From the NCBI GenBank assembly GCA_033026295.1, contig CM065168.1:27082306-27146305 (forward strand): DNA of 64,000 bases, given 5' to 3'. The translations under genes and the position numbers were made by a program. Source of the DNA: Channa striata (lineage: Eukaryota > Chordata > Actinopteri > Anabantiformes > Channidae). Under the pieces are notes generated by a model. It worked only from the letters and a program-made list of their open reading frames with translations, did no database searches and was not told the DNA's origin. Every line of letters starts with the position of its first letter. The stretch's first letter is position 1. Below are positions 22,050 through 34,845 of this stretch, one piece after another.

Positions 22050-24079
22050 TGCTTTCTCACCCAGATTCAATGGTGGTAATACAAGGGACTGAACTGACAG
22101 CTTTGACCTCACAAGCCTAATATGTAGTCTCACAGGGGAGTTTACGCTCTACATCAGAAGCGACTATATATTATATCTAATACTTGCACACACCTGGAGA
22201 ACCAAGTTCCAAACACTATAGCCATAAACTGTGAAGTAGACAGTACAGTGCGCTTGTTTTTTAAAAAGTTAAAAGTTGTTTTTGTCAATTTTAAAAGCAA
22301 AAGTGAAAAACTTAGATAAATTAAGTATTTTCATGTTAACTATTTAATTTCATTCCAGCGACAATATAAGCTTGGTTAGGTCTCATCCGATCAACATTCT
22401 CCTCCTCATGCTAATATACTGAAAAGACAATTAGATAAAAATGATCTAGTATAGGTGAAGGACAGCCACAGCGGCAAAACATTACACTGCTACAACAACA
22501 ATTTTGATTACAGGCTCATAACTAATGGGAGTGGTCTAATGTTTTAGGCAGCATCCAGCTTACGTAAGCTAATGTAACCTCTGGGAATGTTGTGTGGAGC
22601 ACTGCAACAAACAATAATGTGACATCCAAAAGATAGGAACATCTAACAATATGTTGTCTATATAATTTATAATTGTATAATTATACAATAATGCAGATGA
22701 ATTGTAGAATTTATAATTATACGCTGAGAACTTAGCCCTGAACATCCAAATCAAACACAAAAGGTTTCCATACACAAACTTTAACCTGATATTTTTCCAT
22801 GCAGTGGTTCTGCTGCTCGACCTGCCAACACCAGCTTTCCACATGCTGTTGTTGTTTTAGCAGTACCTTTCTTTTTCTACCTGCATTTATTGTGGTATTG
22901 CTATCATGCTTCTTCCTCAAACCTAGAGAGTTAATATCCTAGTAACAGCCACAGTAGCACTTTTGGTTCCATGCGTACGCATATTGGAAAGCAAATTGGG
23001 TTGCATTTTTAGAATTGTAATATTGAGAATTTTGGACCAAAGTATCAGTTTTGTGGCATCGTGACTGTCTGAAGAGCACCAAGTTGCATTTATAATATGG
23101 AAAAAAAATCTAATTTATTGATGGACTATGTAAACTTTAACATTTTTACTTAACCATATGATGAAATGTTGGTCTACTCTTGGTCAGATGTCACTTTCTT
23201 GCCATTGTAAATCATAGTTAGTTGAAAAAATTGAAAAGCCAATAAATTGGGCAGATATTTCATATTAAATAACTGCAATTTTAGACTCAGCCCTTTATTT
23301 CAAACTTCAAATGCAAACCATGATTGTACTTGGTCCCTGTCTTGTGAGTCACTCTAGTTGCAGTGGAAAGACTTAAAGTAAAAAGTCTATTATTTTGGCC
23401 GATAGAGTGTCACTCAGCGAGCTGTCTTTCAAGAAGGCAAAAGGGACGAGAAAAACCCCTTTCCATCTAAGGCTATCTGCCATGACTTTAGAGAGGCACA
23501 AGGGAAAAGAAATGGCAACATTAGTGAATAACGGAGACAGTGTAAGCAGAGAGAAGTCAAGCTGATTCATAGAAATGTGTCTGCACACACTCCTTCACTC
23601 CTATTTCTCCCTATTTCTATTCATAAGGAAGCTTTATCCTGAACTGTCCCACATTGTCAGAAACTTTCTCCCTGAATGACAAGTTAATCCGCAAGACATG
23701 GCCTTTGCAGTTTTCACGCCAAATCTTGACAGCAAAACACAAAATTTCAACTCGGCAAATGTGCAAATGTAGTTGAGGTTTTCTAATCCTGATAAAGAAT
23801 AAAATAAATAAATAAAGCAATTGACTGATTTATCTAGCAGCACCACAACATTTACAGTAATACCAATTCCGAACAGAATTAGGGTCAAATGCAAAGGATT
23901 AGACACATGCAATGTTAAAAACATTGCAGATTTCTTCGCTAAACAATTGAGCTGCATGATGGACAAATATAGTGTCCTTAAATATTTTCATATTAATCAA
24001 TATAAATAATCAATAATAAAGTATATACATAAAGTTTATAATGAATACCACTTAAAGAGGATAAAATAGATTTGACTTA
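22050..24079. other. AT-rich intronic sequence, no gene recognised
   Basis: No exon, RNA gene or mobile element recognised. Contains a perfect 18-bp palindrome, ATTGTATAATTATACAAT, at 22672-22689 in a very AT-rich patch. Confidence 0.5.
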
Positions 24080-24601
24080 TTTGTTGTGAGTTAGATGTAT
24101 TTTGTCCTATTTTGGTGTTTTTGCTGCCCTTGTCTTTTGCATTGACATTGTTTTTCTGTGTGTTTCCCTGCACGTGCCCTTTGCCTTTCATCATCTTCAT
24201 CGTCATCATCATCATATAATCTAAGTTTCTGTCTTAGAGTTAACTTTGTTATTTATTTGAGAGTCTGAGCTGAGTGTTACAGCTTCAGTAGTTAAGGTTT
24301 TCATTACGGTCTAAGTTTTGCTCCTGTGTTAACAGTGTTATTATCTCGAGAGTCTGAGTTGAGTGTTATAGTCTCAGTATATGAGTTAATGTTGTTAAAT
24401 CTTTTGAGTGAGTTTAGTTATAGTCCAAGTCTCTGTCTTTAAGTTAATATTTTTGTCTCTTCAAGTGTTGTGCTGAGTGTTATTGTATCAGCATTTTGTG
24501 TGATAATTATTTAACTGTTTTTAGAAGTTCATGTGTTAATAAACCTCCTGCACTCTTGGTGTGTCTCAGCTTCTGCGTTTGGGTCCTATAGTTACAGTAT
24601 C
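24080..24601 (+). repeat. LTR-like dispersed repeat, copy A
   Basis: This block matches, in reverse, 41142-41750. Common landmarks in order are a TTTTGTCCT start, CATCATCATCAT (24189-24215), several internal units beginning CTAAGT or CCAAGT followed by CTCTGTCTT and GAGTTAAT, and the 3' words CCTGCACTCTTGG, CTGCGTTTGGGTCC and GTTACAGTATC. AATAAA precedes CCTCCTGCACTC, as a polyadenylation signal would in an LTR. No coding part of a retroelement is attached, so a solo LTR is the best guess. A LINE 3' region is the alternative. Confidence 0.65.
24220..24520 (+). repeat. Diverged tandem units inside LTR-like copy A
   Basis: Three related units of roughly 90-115 bp begin at about 24221, 24311 and 24428. 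Each has a C(T/C)AAGT(T/C)T opening, a GTTAA word, TGAG(T/C) words and, around the middle, GCTGAGTGTTA or TTGAGTGTTA. Confidence 0.65.
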
Positions 24602-27600
24602 CAGTTACAGAACCTTTACATTATTTGCTTTAATTAAGGTTACATGGTATTGTAATACAGAGAAAAAAAAACCCTGAATATGGATGCCCTGATCAACTGT
24701 TTCTCATTTTTGGTGTGGGAGTGTGGGCTAATTTTCCATTCCTTTATTATTAAATAAAGTCTGACCCAATACTTGTACTGTAGTTTAAGATACTTTACCC
24801 ATAGTAACTGTTCATAAGTCAATCTGACAGCTTAATTGTCAGGAGTACTTGGTCCAAGCATCAGAGGTACTGTATTAAAGTATCATATTATCATGCTTAA
24901 ATTGTTTCTAGGAATTAAAAAAATAACTGGGAGAATGCAAATTCTTAAATGGACATGTAATGTATCCTTTATAAAGTTGACGATGGATCAGGCTTTTTAA
25001 CTACGAAAACTCTCACTCTACTTCAGGTTGTATGTATGTAAGGACCCCAGCTCCAGAAAGTACTTTAACCAACAAGTTAAACACAGAATTAATTTCCACT
25101 ACTGACAACTTAAACCACATGGTGAAATTCATCATTTAGAACTGTTGCAGGCATTTGACAGTGTCCCCATAATACTTTCACCATCCCTTGTTTTTACTCA
25201 CCTTTGCAAAAGAATGCTTCACTGCTGAGTTTAGCTGCAGAGAAGTGCAGCAATGCAACGCTGGCAGAACAATCTTCTCTTTGTTACTTACGATTAGGGT
25301 TAAAGATATTCCTCAAGAAACTCAAATACCTCAACTACAAAAATATTTCAATTATAAATATTTGACATACTCACCTGAGACAATAGCAAGGGGTAAAGAG
25401 AAGAGACAGATGACAGGAAGTGTTCAAAATCTGATTTACTAAAAATGATTAGTGCAAAACAAAGCTGATATTCACAAAATGTCAGCATTCTTACACTTTT
25501 GTTTTGAACATCGCAGCTCAGACACTGTGTCTGCCCAAACAAATGTAGATTTTAGCTCTGTTTCTTTGACTTTATTAAGTTTCTGTGACTGTCAAACTAA
25601 AACAAAATATATTTGTGTTTTGCTGCCTAAATAAAATTATATTTGCAGCATCATTACAGGTATGATATTTACATAGTAAATGTTCTGCTTATATGTGTTA
25701 TATAACATTTTTTTTTTTACCTAATTGGTACAAAAAGAACTTTACACTCCTTCTCATTCACCCATTCATACTCACATTTACATACCAATGGGCAAACTGC
25801 TATGCAACAGGCCTCCACACATGAGAAGCAGGATAATGAAAATAATATGGTAACAAAAAATTCCCTTTATGTATGTAAAACCACTACTTGAGTATTTTTG
25901 GCCAATCAAATGCCAGCCTGTCTTGGCTGCTCCTGTCCATTAGAGCCTTTCAGCCTAGAAGACTTAATCACATCTGCTTTTAAGCCATAGCCATTTTTCA
26001 CCGCAGTTAACCTTGTTTCTAAACTCCATTGAAGTTTGCATTAATATCATCCATGTCTAAGTGCAATTAAATTCTGTAAAGTAATGACTAGTGCGCAGTT
26101 AACAAACACAATTGTTTAGGAGCAAAGGATTTGTGTTTTCATTTAAGATTTGCCATGAGAGAGGAGAAAACCGTTTCCTTCGCTGTCAATGTTAATCGAG
26201 GATGAGCTACTTTTTATACTATTGTGATCTTTGAAAAGAATGCAATTTATTGTTACATCCATAGCAATTTAACAAAAAGGAAAACTGCAAACACGTACAC
26301 ATTCAAAGCACTGTAGATGTCATTCTGTGGATATTATTATTTACCACAAAACGGTGTACGAGAAAACAACCTGCCTTGTGTATTTCCATACTTCTACATC
26401 CGTTAGTGGTTAGCTGCATTTTCTACAATGTCTTTTGACAACATCAGACAATAATACAAGTGTAGGTGGAAACAACAAGCAACAGCTGTGAATATTAAGT
26501 TCTTCCAGTGAAGAAAAAGATGGAACTGCACCATGCCATCGAAATAAACCTTTACGCTTTTACAAAGTTGGTCTTTGTGGGGGTCTCCTCCTACAGTACA
26601 ATGAGATTATCTCTGTACAACGCTTTTTTCAACGTGGCATCATGTCATCTGTAATTTGACAACTATCTGTGGAATTTAAAAAAATACATGACCAAAAGTT
26701 TCTGCATCAGTGTATAAGGCTGATATTAGTTTTGACAGACTAGGCAATCTAGAACATTTCAGGATTTCAGGAGTTGTTGTTTTAACACCTTAACTTATAA
26801 ATTAAAGGTGACATTTTTTTCTTCCTCAGTACAAATATGTCATCTACATCTGAAAAAATCTGACATTTCATGAACATTTGAAATTAGTTCTTGTCTCCAA
26901 CTAATCCATGTTCAAAGTGACCTAAAAGAGATTTTTTTCTGTTGCACATAAAATCTCTGATTATGATCATAACCTCATCAAATGATATGAAGAGATCATG
27001 TTTCTTTGTTCCCCAGAACCAAATCCTCTGTTGGATTATTTCTTGCAATGAAAATGCAAAGGTTAGATGAACATTGTTTATCTAATGACGAACAACAAGA
27101 ATATTTGTAGAATATTATTATTCTACAGGATGTTATGTTCTTTACTGTTGTTACATTCTAAAAATACTGGATGATCATTGCAGTGGCCTCTTTGTGCTTT
27201 GTTCAGGACTACCTGTGGTGCACAGTCCTTATTACATCCCCCTTTTTTAAAAGCTATTTTCAAAATATTATAAATTGAGGTCTTACAGTGCACAGATAAT
27301 AAAAATAAATTGTATGAACAATTTTTTCAATTTCATGATGCACAAACACAATGAATGTAAAGCTATTTAACAAATCAAACTCTGAGGCTACAAGCAACTC
27401 TTACGAAGCACAAACTTGAGACAAAGAGAGGTCCAGGACAAATGGCCTGAAATGCAGCCAGTATTTACACGACTGGCAAGAACTGAAAGCATGCAAAACA
27501 CATCTAAAAGGAAAGTCTGAAGAAGAAATGTCACTGGCTTGTCAAGACATCCTCCCAGCATAATCTTAGTAAAGTCACCACCTCTTTGAAACTACTTCCT

Positions 27601-30100
27601 GAGCTATCATCACTGATTAGGCATTGATAAGTATAGCTGCCAAACAAAGTTCAAATTACACTTATTTCACATAAAACATTATAGCGACACCGTCTGGGCT
27701 CTACCCCCAATGGCAAAGCAAAACTGTAGTCTATGTGTACGACTAAAAACATTGTATTGAAATTAAAAAGAAGAGGCTAATATGCACCACTGGGTGATGA
27801 GGATGAATTCATTCTTTTTGAACATCACTCTCCGATCATCTATTTTATTTTGGATGTGATTTACTGGTGGTAAGAGAGTACTTCAGAACAGAATTAAGTT
27901 TATTTAGTTTATTATTATTTTTTAGTTTCAACTTTCAACTTTGTTTTAGAATCTTCACACCAGTTAATGCTCATTCTGCTTCTCTTCACTCAAGAGATAA
28001 GCCCGCGAAATGGTGGAGGGGAAACCATGGGGAAAGCTAAATTAAGTTATTGTTTCACAAGGGTTTTACTAAACTACTGTACTGGTATTGTTGTTTTGGT
28101 TGCTGAACATTTACTGTGCATTTAATTGATTGAAGATGTTATCAACCCCAGTAACTATCTAACTCTCCTGCACCCTGCCCCACTAAAAAAAGACACAGAG
28201 TAAGGTGCATCTATCTTTACAGCCCCACTAGTCTCAATCGCCAGAAAAAACGCTGATTCCTGTTAAGAGTCACTCTCACTGGTACATCTAAATAAATATT
28301 TACATTTGCACTAATTTTCATTTGCATATGATAAATTAAAGGTTTGCATGCAGTGTCAACCTATGTAAAATGATTTTTTTTGCTAATGATCACAATTCAG
28401 GCACTCCTGACATGCATTTTCACATTATAATGAAAATGCAAACACGATTTATTGGTCAGCAAAACTATGAAAGTCTGTACAAAAATATGATTCAGCATGG
28501 CACTGCTGTGTGTAAATCATAATTCTTTTAAGAGATAAGAGTCATCACTTCACTGAACATTTAGGGTGGATTTCTTTTCAGTTCTTCCAGTGTTGGATCT
28601 TACAATAGCTCCCAGTTAAAATTTCACTATTTATCGTGAGCATCAGATAGACATAATTAATTTCCCTAATTTAGAGCACAATTCAGGTTAGATAAATAAG
28701 TCTGACCCTAATTTGTTTTTCTATGGTCACCAAAGCCCCTAACAATAAATGTGAGCATACAGATTGTGTAAATTACTAGTAATGCACAAAAATGTTTACA
28801 AGAGCACTCTAACACAGACCTAGACTCGCAATTCTGGTCTCAAAATGAAAGCGAGTGAGGCATTTACACTTACTTGGGAGGATGCCCCTGGACACCCTTA
28901 CGGGATTCAAGGACCACCCACCACAATCTCACAAAAGTCCCTCCTTACCAAAAACACTTAATTTGAGTCTTGGTGTAAAAAAGTGCAGCAAGTCACATTT
29001 AATTAATCTGTCACTCAACTGCTTTAAACCCTGTGTTAATGCATCATTCTTCATTTGGAACATGCATATGCCATATGTTTTTTTAATTTTGCTGCAAGAA
29101 GGTCATAGAAATTGTGCAGGATAGGAAGAGGTGGTCTGACAGTTCGTCGATGATAGTAGCATATTAGTATCGACACCAAGAAGTCACTGGGGAGAGCAAA
29201 TCTTATCTTTGCCAAGCTAGTAAGGCAGCGAAGATGGGAGTATAGGGAAGATATTGGAGCAAAGAGAAGTGGGAGAGAACAGGAAGGAGGAGGAAGATAA
29301 AAAAACTTTGTCACAAGGCTTATCTCTGAAATACAAAGCAGGATGAGACTGAAGAGCGTTGTTTAGGGTGGGGTAGTGAAAAGAAATCGAGAAAAGCCGA
29401 TAACTAAAAACTGTTAAAAACTAATAAAAAAAAGCTTACATTTCTGATGCATGACTACGTAACTGAAAGCAGTGGCCAGCAGTGAACGGTTGCTGCCATA
29501 CGGACAAGTGCCATCACACCCTTTTAACACAGACTACAGCAGCTGCTCTGTTGAACTGCAATGTGAATCAGTAAAATGGAAAGAAATTACTGTATTTCAA
29601 CATCAGACTCATAACATGTCAAATGAAAGATCAAAAAGTGGTTAGTTAATTATAAACCGCTTTTTACGCTTAAAGGTGATTTTACTAAACCATTCAGTTT
29701 CAAACATTTCACTTGCATAAGCTTGAAACCCGAGCAACTAAAATGCTAAACTCCACAGCTATTAAACTATATCATTGACACCTGTTGTTAAACTACAGCT
29801 ACTGTAATCAACAATGTGCACTTTTAAGAAGTGTCCAATACACTGTCCAAATTTTTAATGGAAGCATTTTATTCTCGTACAACTTTTAAAAAATGTAATA
29901 AACTAAATTGGAACCTGCCTAAAATAGACATTGCAAAAGAAGGGAAACACCAACAAGCGTGTCCTTTAGTTAACTGAAAATAGAAAATGAAAAATATATT
30001 TTTTAAAAGCCTAACCTATGAAGAAGAAAATTGAATTTCTTTTATAGCACCAAAAAGAAGCTGCAAAGAACTGATCTGCAAGAACAGCCACACACGGACA
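24602..30100. other. Mostly unique intronic sequence
   Basis: No exon or RNA gene recognised. One fish repeat tail lies at 25735-25825. The block 28300-28345 contains a perfect octamer ATTTGCAT (28320-28327) in AT-rich sequence. The rest shows nothing I can name. Confidence 0.5.
25735..25825 (-). repeat. Fish LINE/SINE tail, inverted copy
   Basis: CTTTACACTCCTTCTCATTC, CACCCATTCATACTCACATT and ACCAATGGGCAAACTGCTAT read in complement like the repeat at 19925-20052. The phrase order is conserved and the divergence is considerable. Confidence 0.65.
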
Positions 30101-30219
30101 GTCTACCCACAAGCCAAATTTAGATGGTCACGCAAACTCATATTAAGCAACGAAACTAAACAGGGCTTAGGCAGAGTACTTATGTTGATCACATACATAG
30201 GCCAGATCTCTATGTAAGC
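30101..30219 (+). repeat. 5S rRNA-like relic (possible 5S-derived SINE)
   Basis: The block begins GTCTAC and, about 55 bases on, has AAACTAAACAGGGCTTAGGC followed by GAGTACTTATGTTGAT. Vertebrate 5S rRNA has GTCTAC at its start and GAAGCTAAGCAGGG with TTAGTACTTGGATGG at equivalent spacing, covering the internal promoter. Divergence is high and the element has no clean 3' terminator. It is therefore either an old 5S pseudogene or a SINE with a 5S-type head, not a working gene. Confidence 0.45.
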
Positions 30220-31483
30220 TTGTACATATGTTTAAGAAAATATGAACATTTTGTCCCCTCAATGTTTTCATAATGTCCTCCTCAAAATGGTATAAGATAT
30301 GTATATTTTATCATATTCAAGTTTTACTAGATAATGACAATGCAACACTTTATATCAAGATGGAGCAAAACTGTGCAAAAAGGTTTCATATTGTGTAACA
30401 TTTTACCATAGCTACAATGGCATTTCAAACTACAGTGTAATTTTCTTGTTGACTGTGGTAACTCAATGATTAAAGCTCTAGCATTTGTTTTTAAACCCAT
30501 GGTTTCTTTTTACCATTTTACCTTTCATATTCCAAATTAGACAAAAACATTTAAATGCAACAACTAATCATTTAATAATACATTTCCAGATTTTACTAAT
30601 ATTAATCTGGATGTGTTTTTGTAAAACTAATTATTAAATGAGACTGTATCATGATAAGGTGCAACTTAGTAAAAGAGTAAAAGTGATAAATTCCAGTACT
30701 AAATGTTATCATACATGACTTCAACAAAATTACACTTTAAAGATCTTAACAAGTAAAATATTACTTATGATTAAAGATTAAAAGAAGAGATAAGATACTT
30801 TAATCTTTTATACCACAGTGAACACACTATTTAGTCAGTTAGTGGTTATCAAAACACCCAAATTATAATGCTTACAGGCAGGGCTATAGACAAGTCGTTT
30901 AATGTGACTCAGTGCAACTCCTGTTTCACTGTTAAAAAATAAAGTAAAAATCTATTCATTCTTTACAAAGAAGTTTTATCCAATATTTCTTAATATTGTC
31001 AACAACACCTACTGACATAAGCATATATACCTCCTAAGCAATCACGAAGATTACAGAATGGCTGTAGCAAGCAGCTGAACTGAAATGTATGATTAAGAAA
31101 AAGGCACTTTAAGGAGGTATGTGGTCAGATTTTGTGTTTCCACTTGAGGAAACAAAAGGTAGCTTATCTTTTTTCAAAATGTTTTTGTTTACGCACTCAA
31201 GGAAACAGAAAGTTATTCAAATGGAGGAACTGCACTGGAGGTAGCTCTTAAGAAGTGTTGCTATGCATTTAAAATGTATATGAGCTGTCAGAACATTTAA
31301 GAAAAACACAAAGATAATTTAGTTTGAATTTGAGTCTTAGTGGAAGGGAAAGCTAGAACTGGCAAAGAATAGTGAAAAGAAACAGGCACAAAACAGCCTG
31401 AAAGAAGAGTGAAGGGGGGTGAGCAGAGAAAGACAAACAAGCTGAGGACAAAAAATGGAAGGACAATAAAAAGGAAGAACATC

Positions 31484-31501
31484 GGGGGGGGGGTCGGGGG
31501 G
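31484..31501 (+). other. G-rich tract (possible G-quadruplex)
   Basis: Ten G, then TC, then six G. Enough G for four tracts only if the long run is split. On the nrxn2 sense strand this is C-rich. Confidence 0.6.
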
Positions 31502-32382
31502 ACAAATCTCTTAATCTCTCTCTCTCATGCTCCCTGCCTCTGTTTGTGTTGCGCTGGTTTTGGCCTCAAGTTTCCTGTCGATCCCCTCATAAATTGCCTG
31601 TGTCAATTCAGCCTTACAAGCTTTCACATAAGTCCCCTAGTCCCTGTTAAAATGGTTGCAGCAATAAAAGCCTATTCAATTGTAATGAATTGAGAAAAAA
31701 GCTAAAGACTAAGGAGTCTGATTTTGTGACAATTGTTGGTGATTCTCGATTGAGTTAGCATTGAGCTAGCCAGCCTCTCAAGTCCACTGTTGGGGATTTC
31801 TAGGGGAAAAAAGAATGCTGCCATTTCCCATTGTTTCTTAGTTGTCCCTGAAAATGATTTCTAAACAACATACCTTTTAAAGAGAAACACCACACTCGGG
31901 AGGCACTTAATAAATCTGTGGGTGTATGGCATGTGCGCAGACATGCAATTTGATAGGCACAATTGTAGCATAAGCTGGAAGATGCAAAACAAAACCAGTG
32001 AAGACATGAAATGGAAAGGAATCATAGCTTAGGTTATAACTTCTAAACTAGGGCCAACTGCCTATCTAAAAAAACAAGATACTACAATTTGTGACATGTT
32101 AAACAACTGTCCCCGAGTATGTACGAAGAAGAGCAAAACGCAGTCCTTGCCTTTCTGTTAAATGCCCACTAAGGTGATGGAAAATCCACATACCACAGTA
32201 GGGAGGGAAAAAAAATTCCAAAAAAGGCTACATTACTGACAGTAATGTCATGCTGGGATGCATTGAGTGAACCGCTGATGCTGTAATCTCCAGGTAAACT
32301 GTTGTAACTCATGTCACATTTTCAGCCTTGTGCTTGCAAAACTGTGAAAATTGAGTACGGGAGAATTGAAAAATACTGAGAA

Positions 32383-32407
32383 CCCACCCCCAACCCCCAC
32401 CCCCCCC
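32383..32407 (-). other. Potential G-quadruplex on the nrxn2 sense strand
   Basis: On the minus strand, G8-T-G5-TT-G5-T-G3 within 25 bases: four G-tracts of at least three with loops of one or two bases, a textbook quadruplex motif. It would occur in the nrxn2 pre-mRNA as well as in DNA. Confidence 0.8.
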
Positions 32408-34621
32408 ACTTTCCTCAGAGCCGATTACAGCTGTGAGGTCAACAGAAGCTAATGTGACTTTGTCTGGAACTGCCCTGCATGGCCCTGAGGTGCTGAGCAA
32501 CACACCCCTGGATTACATGGATGAAGGGATTTTCTACACAATGCAAGAATTAAATACCAAATTGGTAGTGGGGGAAATATTTATCTTTGTTTGCAAAAAC
32601 TGAAGAAAGAACAAAACATCAAGAACACAGGTGAGCTGGAAAGCTTGTTTTATTCTTGGTTTCTGGATCAACAGAGAGGCATCAGTTTGTTTCCCCACAG
32701 TTCTGACAGATGAGGTGTAATGTGCACAGCAGCGTGCTGTAGAGAACACCTATCATTTGTTTCTGGTTTGAAAAATGTTTTGTCCTTTACAAGAGAATGC
32801 AAACAAAAAATAAAAACTGATAATCAACAAGTAGTTAACCATATCAAATATACTATACACAGGTCTCTAACACCTTGCCAGAAACTCACCGGAAAGACAA
32901 AGAAATAATCTACCACCTTTTATCTACACACCACGTCTTTCAAGAGGGTTAAAAGGCAAATCACATACGTTAATGTTGTAGTATTAAGTCAAATACATGG
33001 ATTGATAGTGATCATGTCAGCAGCTACTATACAGCAACTCCAGGTTTTCCTTTTTTTTTAAAACATTTGTTTACCTACAAAGAAAGAGAAATGCAAGCTG
33101 TTGGCAAGTGTGAAAATAAAATGCTCAGCTTTCAAGTAACATCATCTTTAAAAGGTTGACTTTGTCAGAGACAAAAAACATGAAAGTGTTGAGAATGCAG
33201 AAAAACTTCTACCTCACCACATATAAAATACAAATAAAGAGAAAAAAAAACTACATGCTATTGTCAAAACAATAGCTTCAGAGGTTCAACACCTAGTCAA
33301 CCGTTCTGCCAGGTGCGGGCGTGCGTTTAAATCACTGCTGCCAAAAATGCTTCCATCTGTGAAAGTATGCATTGAAAAAAAATAAACAATGGAAGTAATA
33401 TATATATGTCTGTGTGTGTGTGTAATTTTTGGAAACAATAGTTGCCTGAAGCATACAGCTGCCTGCCTACGTTCAAGGTATACAACAGTAAATCAATACT
33501 CTGGGTGCACAATACATGAGGACATGTCAGTGTGTGTTGACCTATATTATCTCAGTATGCAACAGTGTGAATGTCTGCTTGGGTTCAACTATGTTTCACT
33601 GTACACTCTCACAATCCTTCTACCCACACAAGATTTCACGGAAGAATTTGAAACTGAATGTTGCACAGATCAAGTGGTCTGACAGGATTTGAATCAAAGA
33701 AAAAAGAAATAAATGCAAATTCACAATAAGTATTCCTAAATGTCATAAAGTATGACCTAATAGTAGGATAACTATAGATTTTTAGATAGATTTTTATCAG
33801 CTTATTAAATAATACTCTGTTATGCATTCAAAAAATAAATGTTGTACTAGCTTGGCTGAATGTTTTGGCACTGTTCCACCTCACTGAACAATGCCCTGTT
33901 CTCCTTCTTCTGAAAGTGTTAAAATTAAATCTCTTTTTTCACAAATTTTACTTTGGTTTTCTATAGAATAAACCATAAAAACATTGAAGAAAGATTAATT
34001 CAGACTAAGGTTTCTTCTGGCTTGCAAAAGTTTCTCATACCCCACAAATGTAAATCAGTTTGATTTGGGATTTTATGTGATAGACCACAGCTAAACACTG
34101 GTCTAATACAATATCTTGCTGCTCAAGTAAGTTTCTAACAGCCAGAATGCAATACAAATTTGGTTTCCTTGACGACTACCTTGGCAAGCTTAAAGGGCAC
34201 CTATCTGATGATGTCATTAATCATGTACATTTATTAGCTATTAGTTTATAAAACTTACTAAGACACAGCATAAGTGCAGGAAAATAGAGAACAAAACTTG
34301 AGAAGGCCATCACTGGCTCATGCACCCCTCTTCTCAAAGGTTTGTTAGAGAACATTAGTGAAAAAGCAGCATTATGAAGTCCAAGAAACACGCCACACAG
34401 GTCAGGGAGAAAGCTGTAGAGAAGTCTAAAAGCAGGGTTAGGTTATAAACAAATATTCCAAGCTTTGCTACAATGCTTCATGAAATGTTTACTCTATCAT
34501 CCAGAAATTTAAACAATATGGCAAAACTGCAAACCTACCAGGACATGGTCGTCCGCCTAAACTGTGAAAGGCCAGGCAAGGGGAGAATTAATCAGAGAAG
34601 CAGCCAAGAGCCCATGCTAAC

Positions 34622-34703
34622 GTCACTATCGTGTATGTGTTCACCAAATTACTCTGTAAGTCGCTTTGGATAAAAGCGTCTGCCAAATGACTAAATGTAA
34701 ATG
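34622..34703 (+). repeat. LINE/SINE 3' tail nested in the Tc1 relic
   Basis: GTAAGTCGCTTTGGATAAAA followed by GCGTCTGCCAAATGACTAAA is, from memory, the conserved 3' tail shared by fish L2/CR1-type LINEs and V-SINE-like elements. It separates CATGCTAAC from GGAGGAGCTGC, which are adjacent in intact Tc1 relatives, so it inserted after the Tc1. Confidence 0.8.
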
Positions 34704-34781
34704 GAGGAGCTGCAGAGAATCACAGCTCAGTTGGGAGAATCTGTCCACAGGACTCCTGTTAGTCAAAGAGTCCACAAATCT

Positions 34782-34845
34782 CATTTCAATTCAATTCAAC
34801 GTTGTTTATATAGTGCCAATTCAAAATAAAGTCATCCCAAAGAAA
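34782..34845 (+). repeat. Second repeat fragment nested in the Tc1 relic
   Basis: CAATTCAATTCAACGTTGTT followed by TATATAGTGCCAATTC resembles a widespread teleost repeat (TTTATATAGCGCCAATTCAC type). It interrupts the Tc1 body after CACAAATCT. The precise end is uncertain. Confidence 0.6.

Larger units (their letters stand above)
30220..34016. other. Unique intronic sequence with G-rich tracts
   Basis: No exon recognised. Contains a G10/G6 tract at 31484-31501 and a C-run cluster at 32383-32407. The rest is AT-rich non-coding sequence. Confidence 0.5.

Noticed and set aside
33389..33682. 97-codon plus-strand frame with several cysteines
   Set aside because: No domain spacing matches a known cysteine-rich family. 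Part of it arises from a TG-rich stretch.
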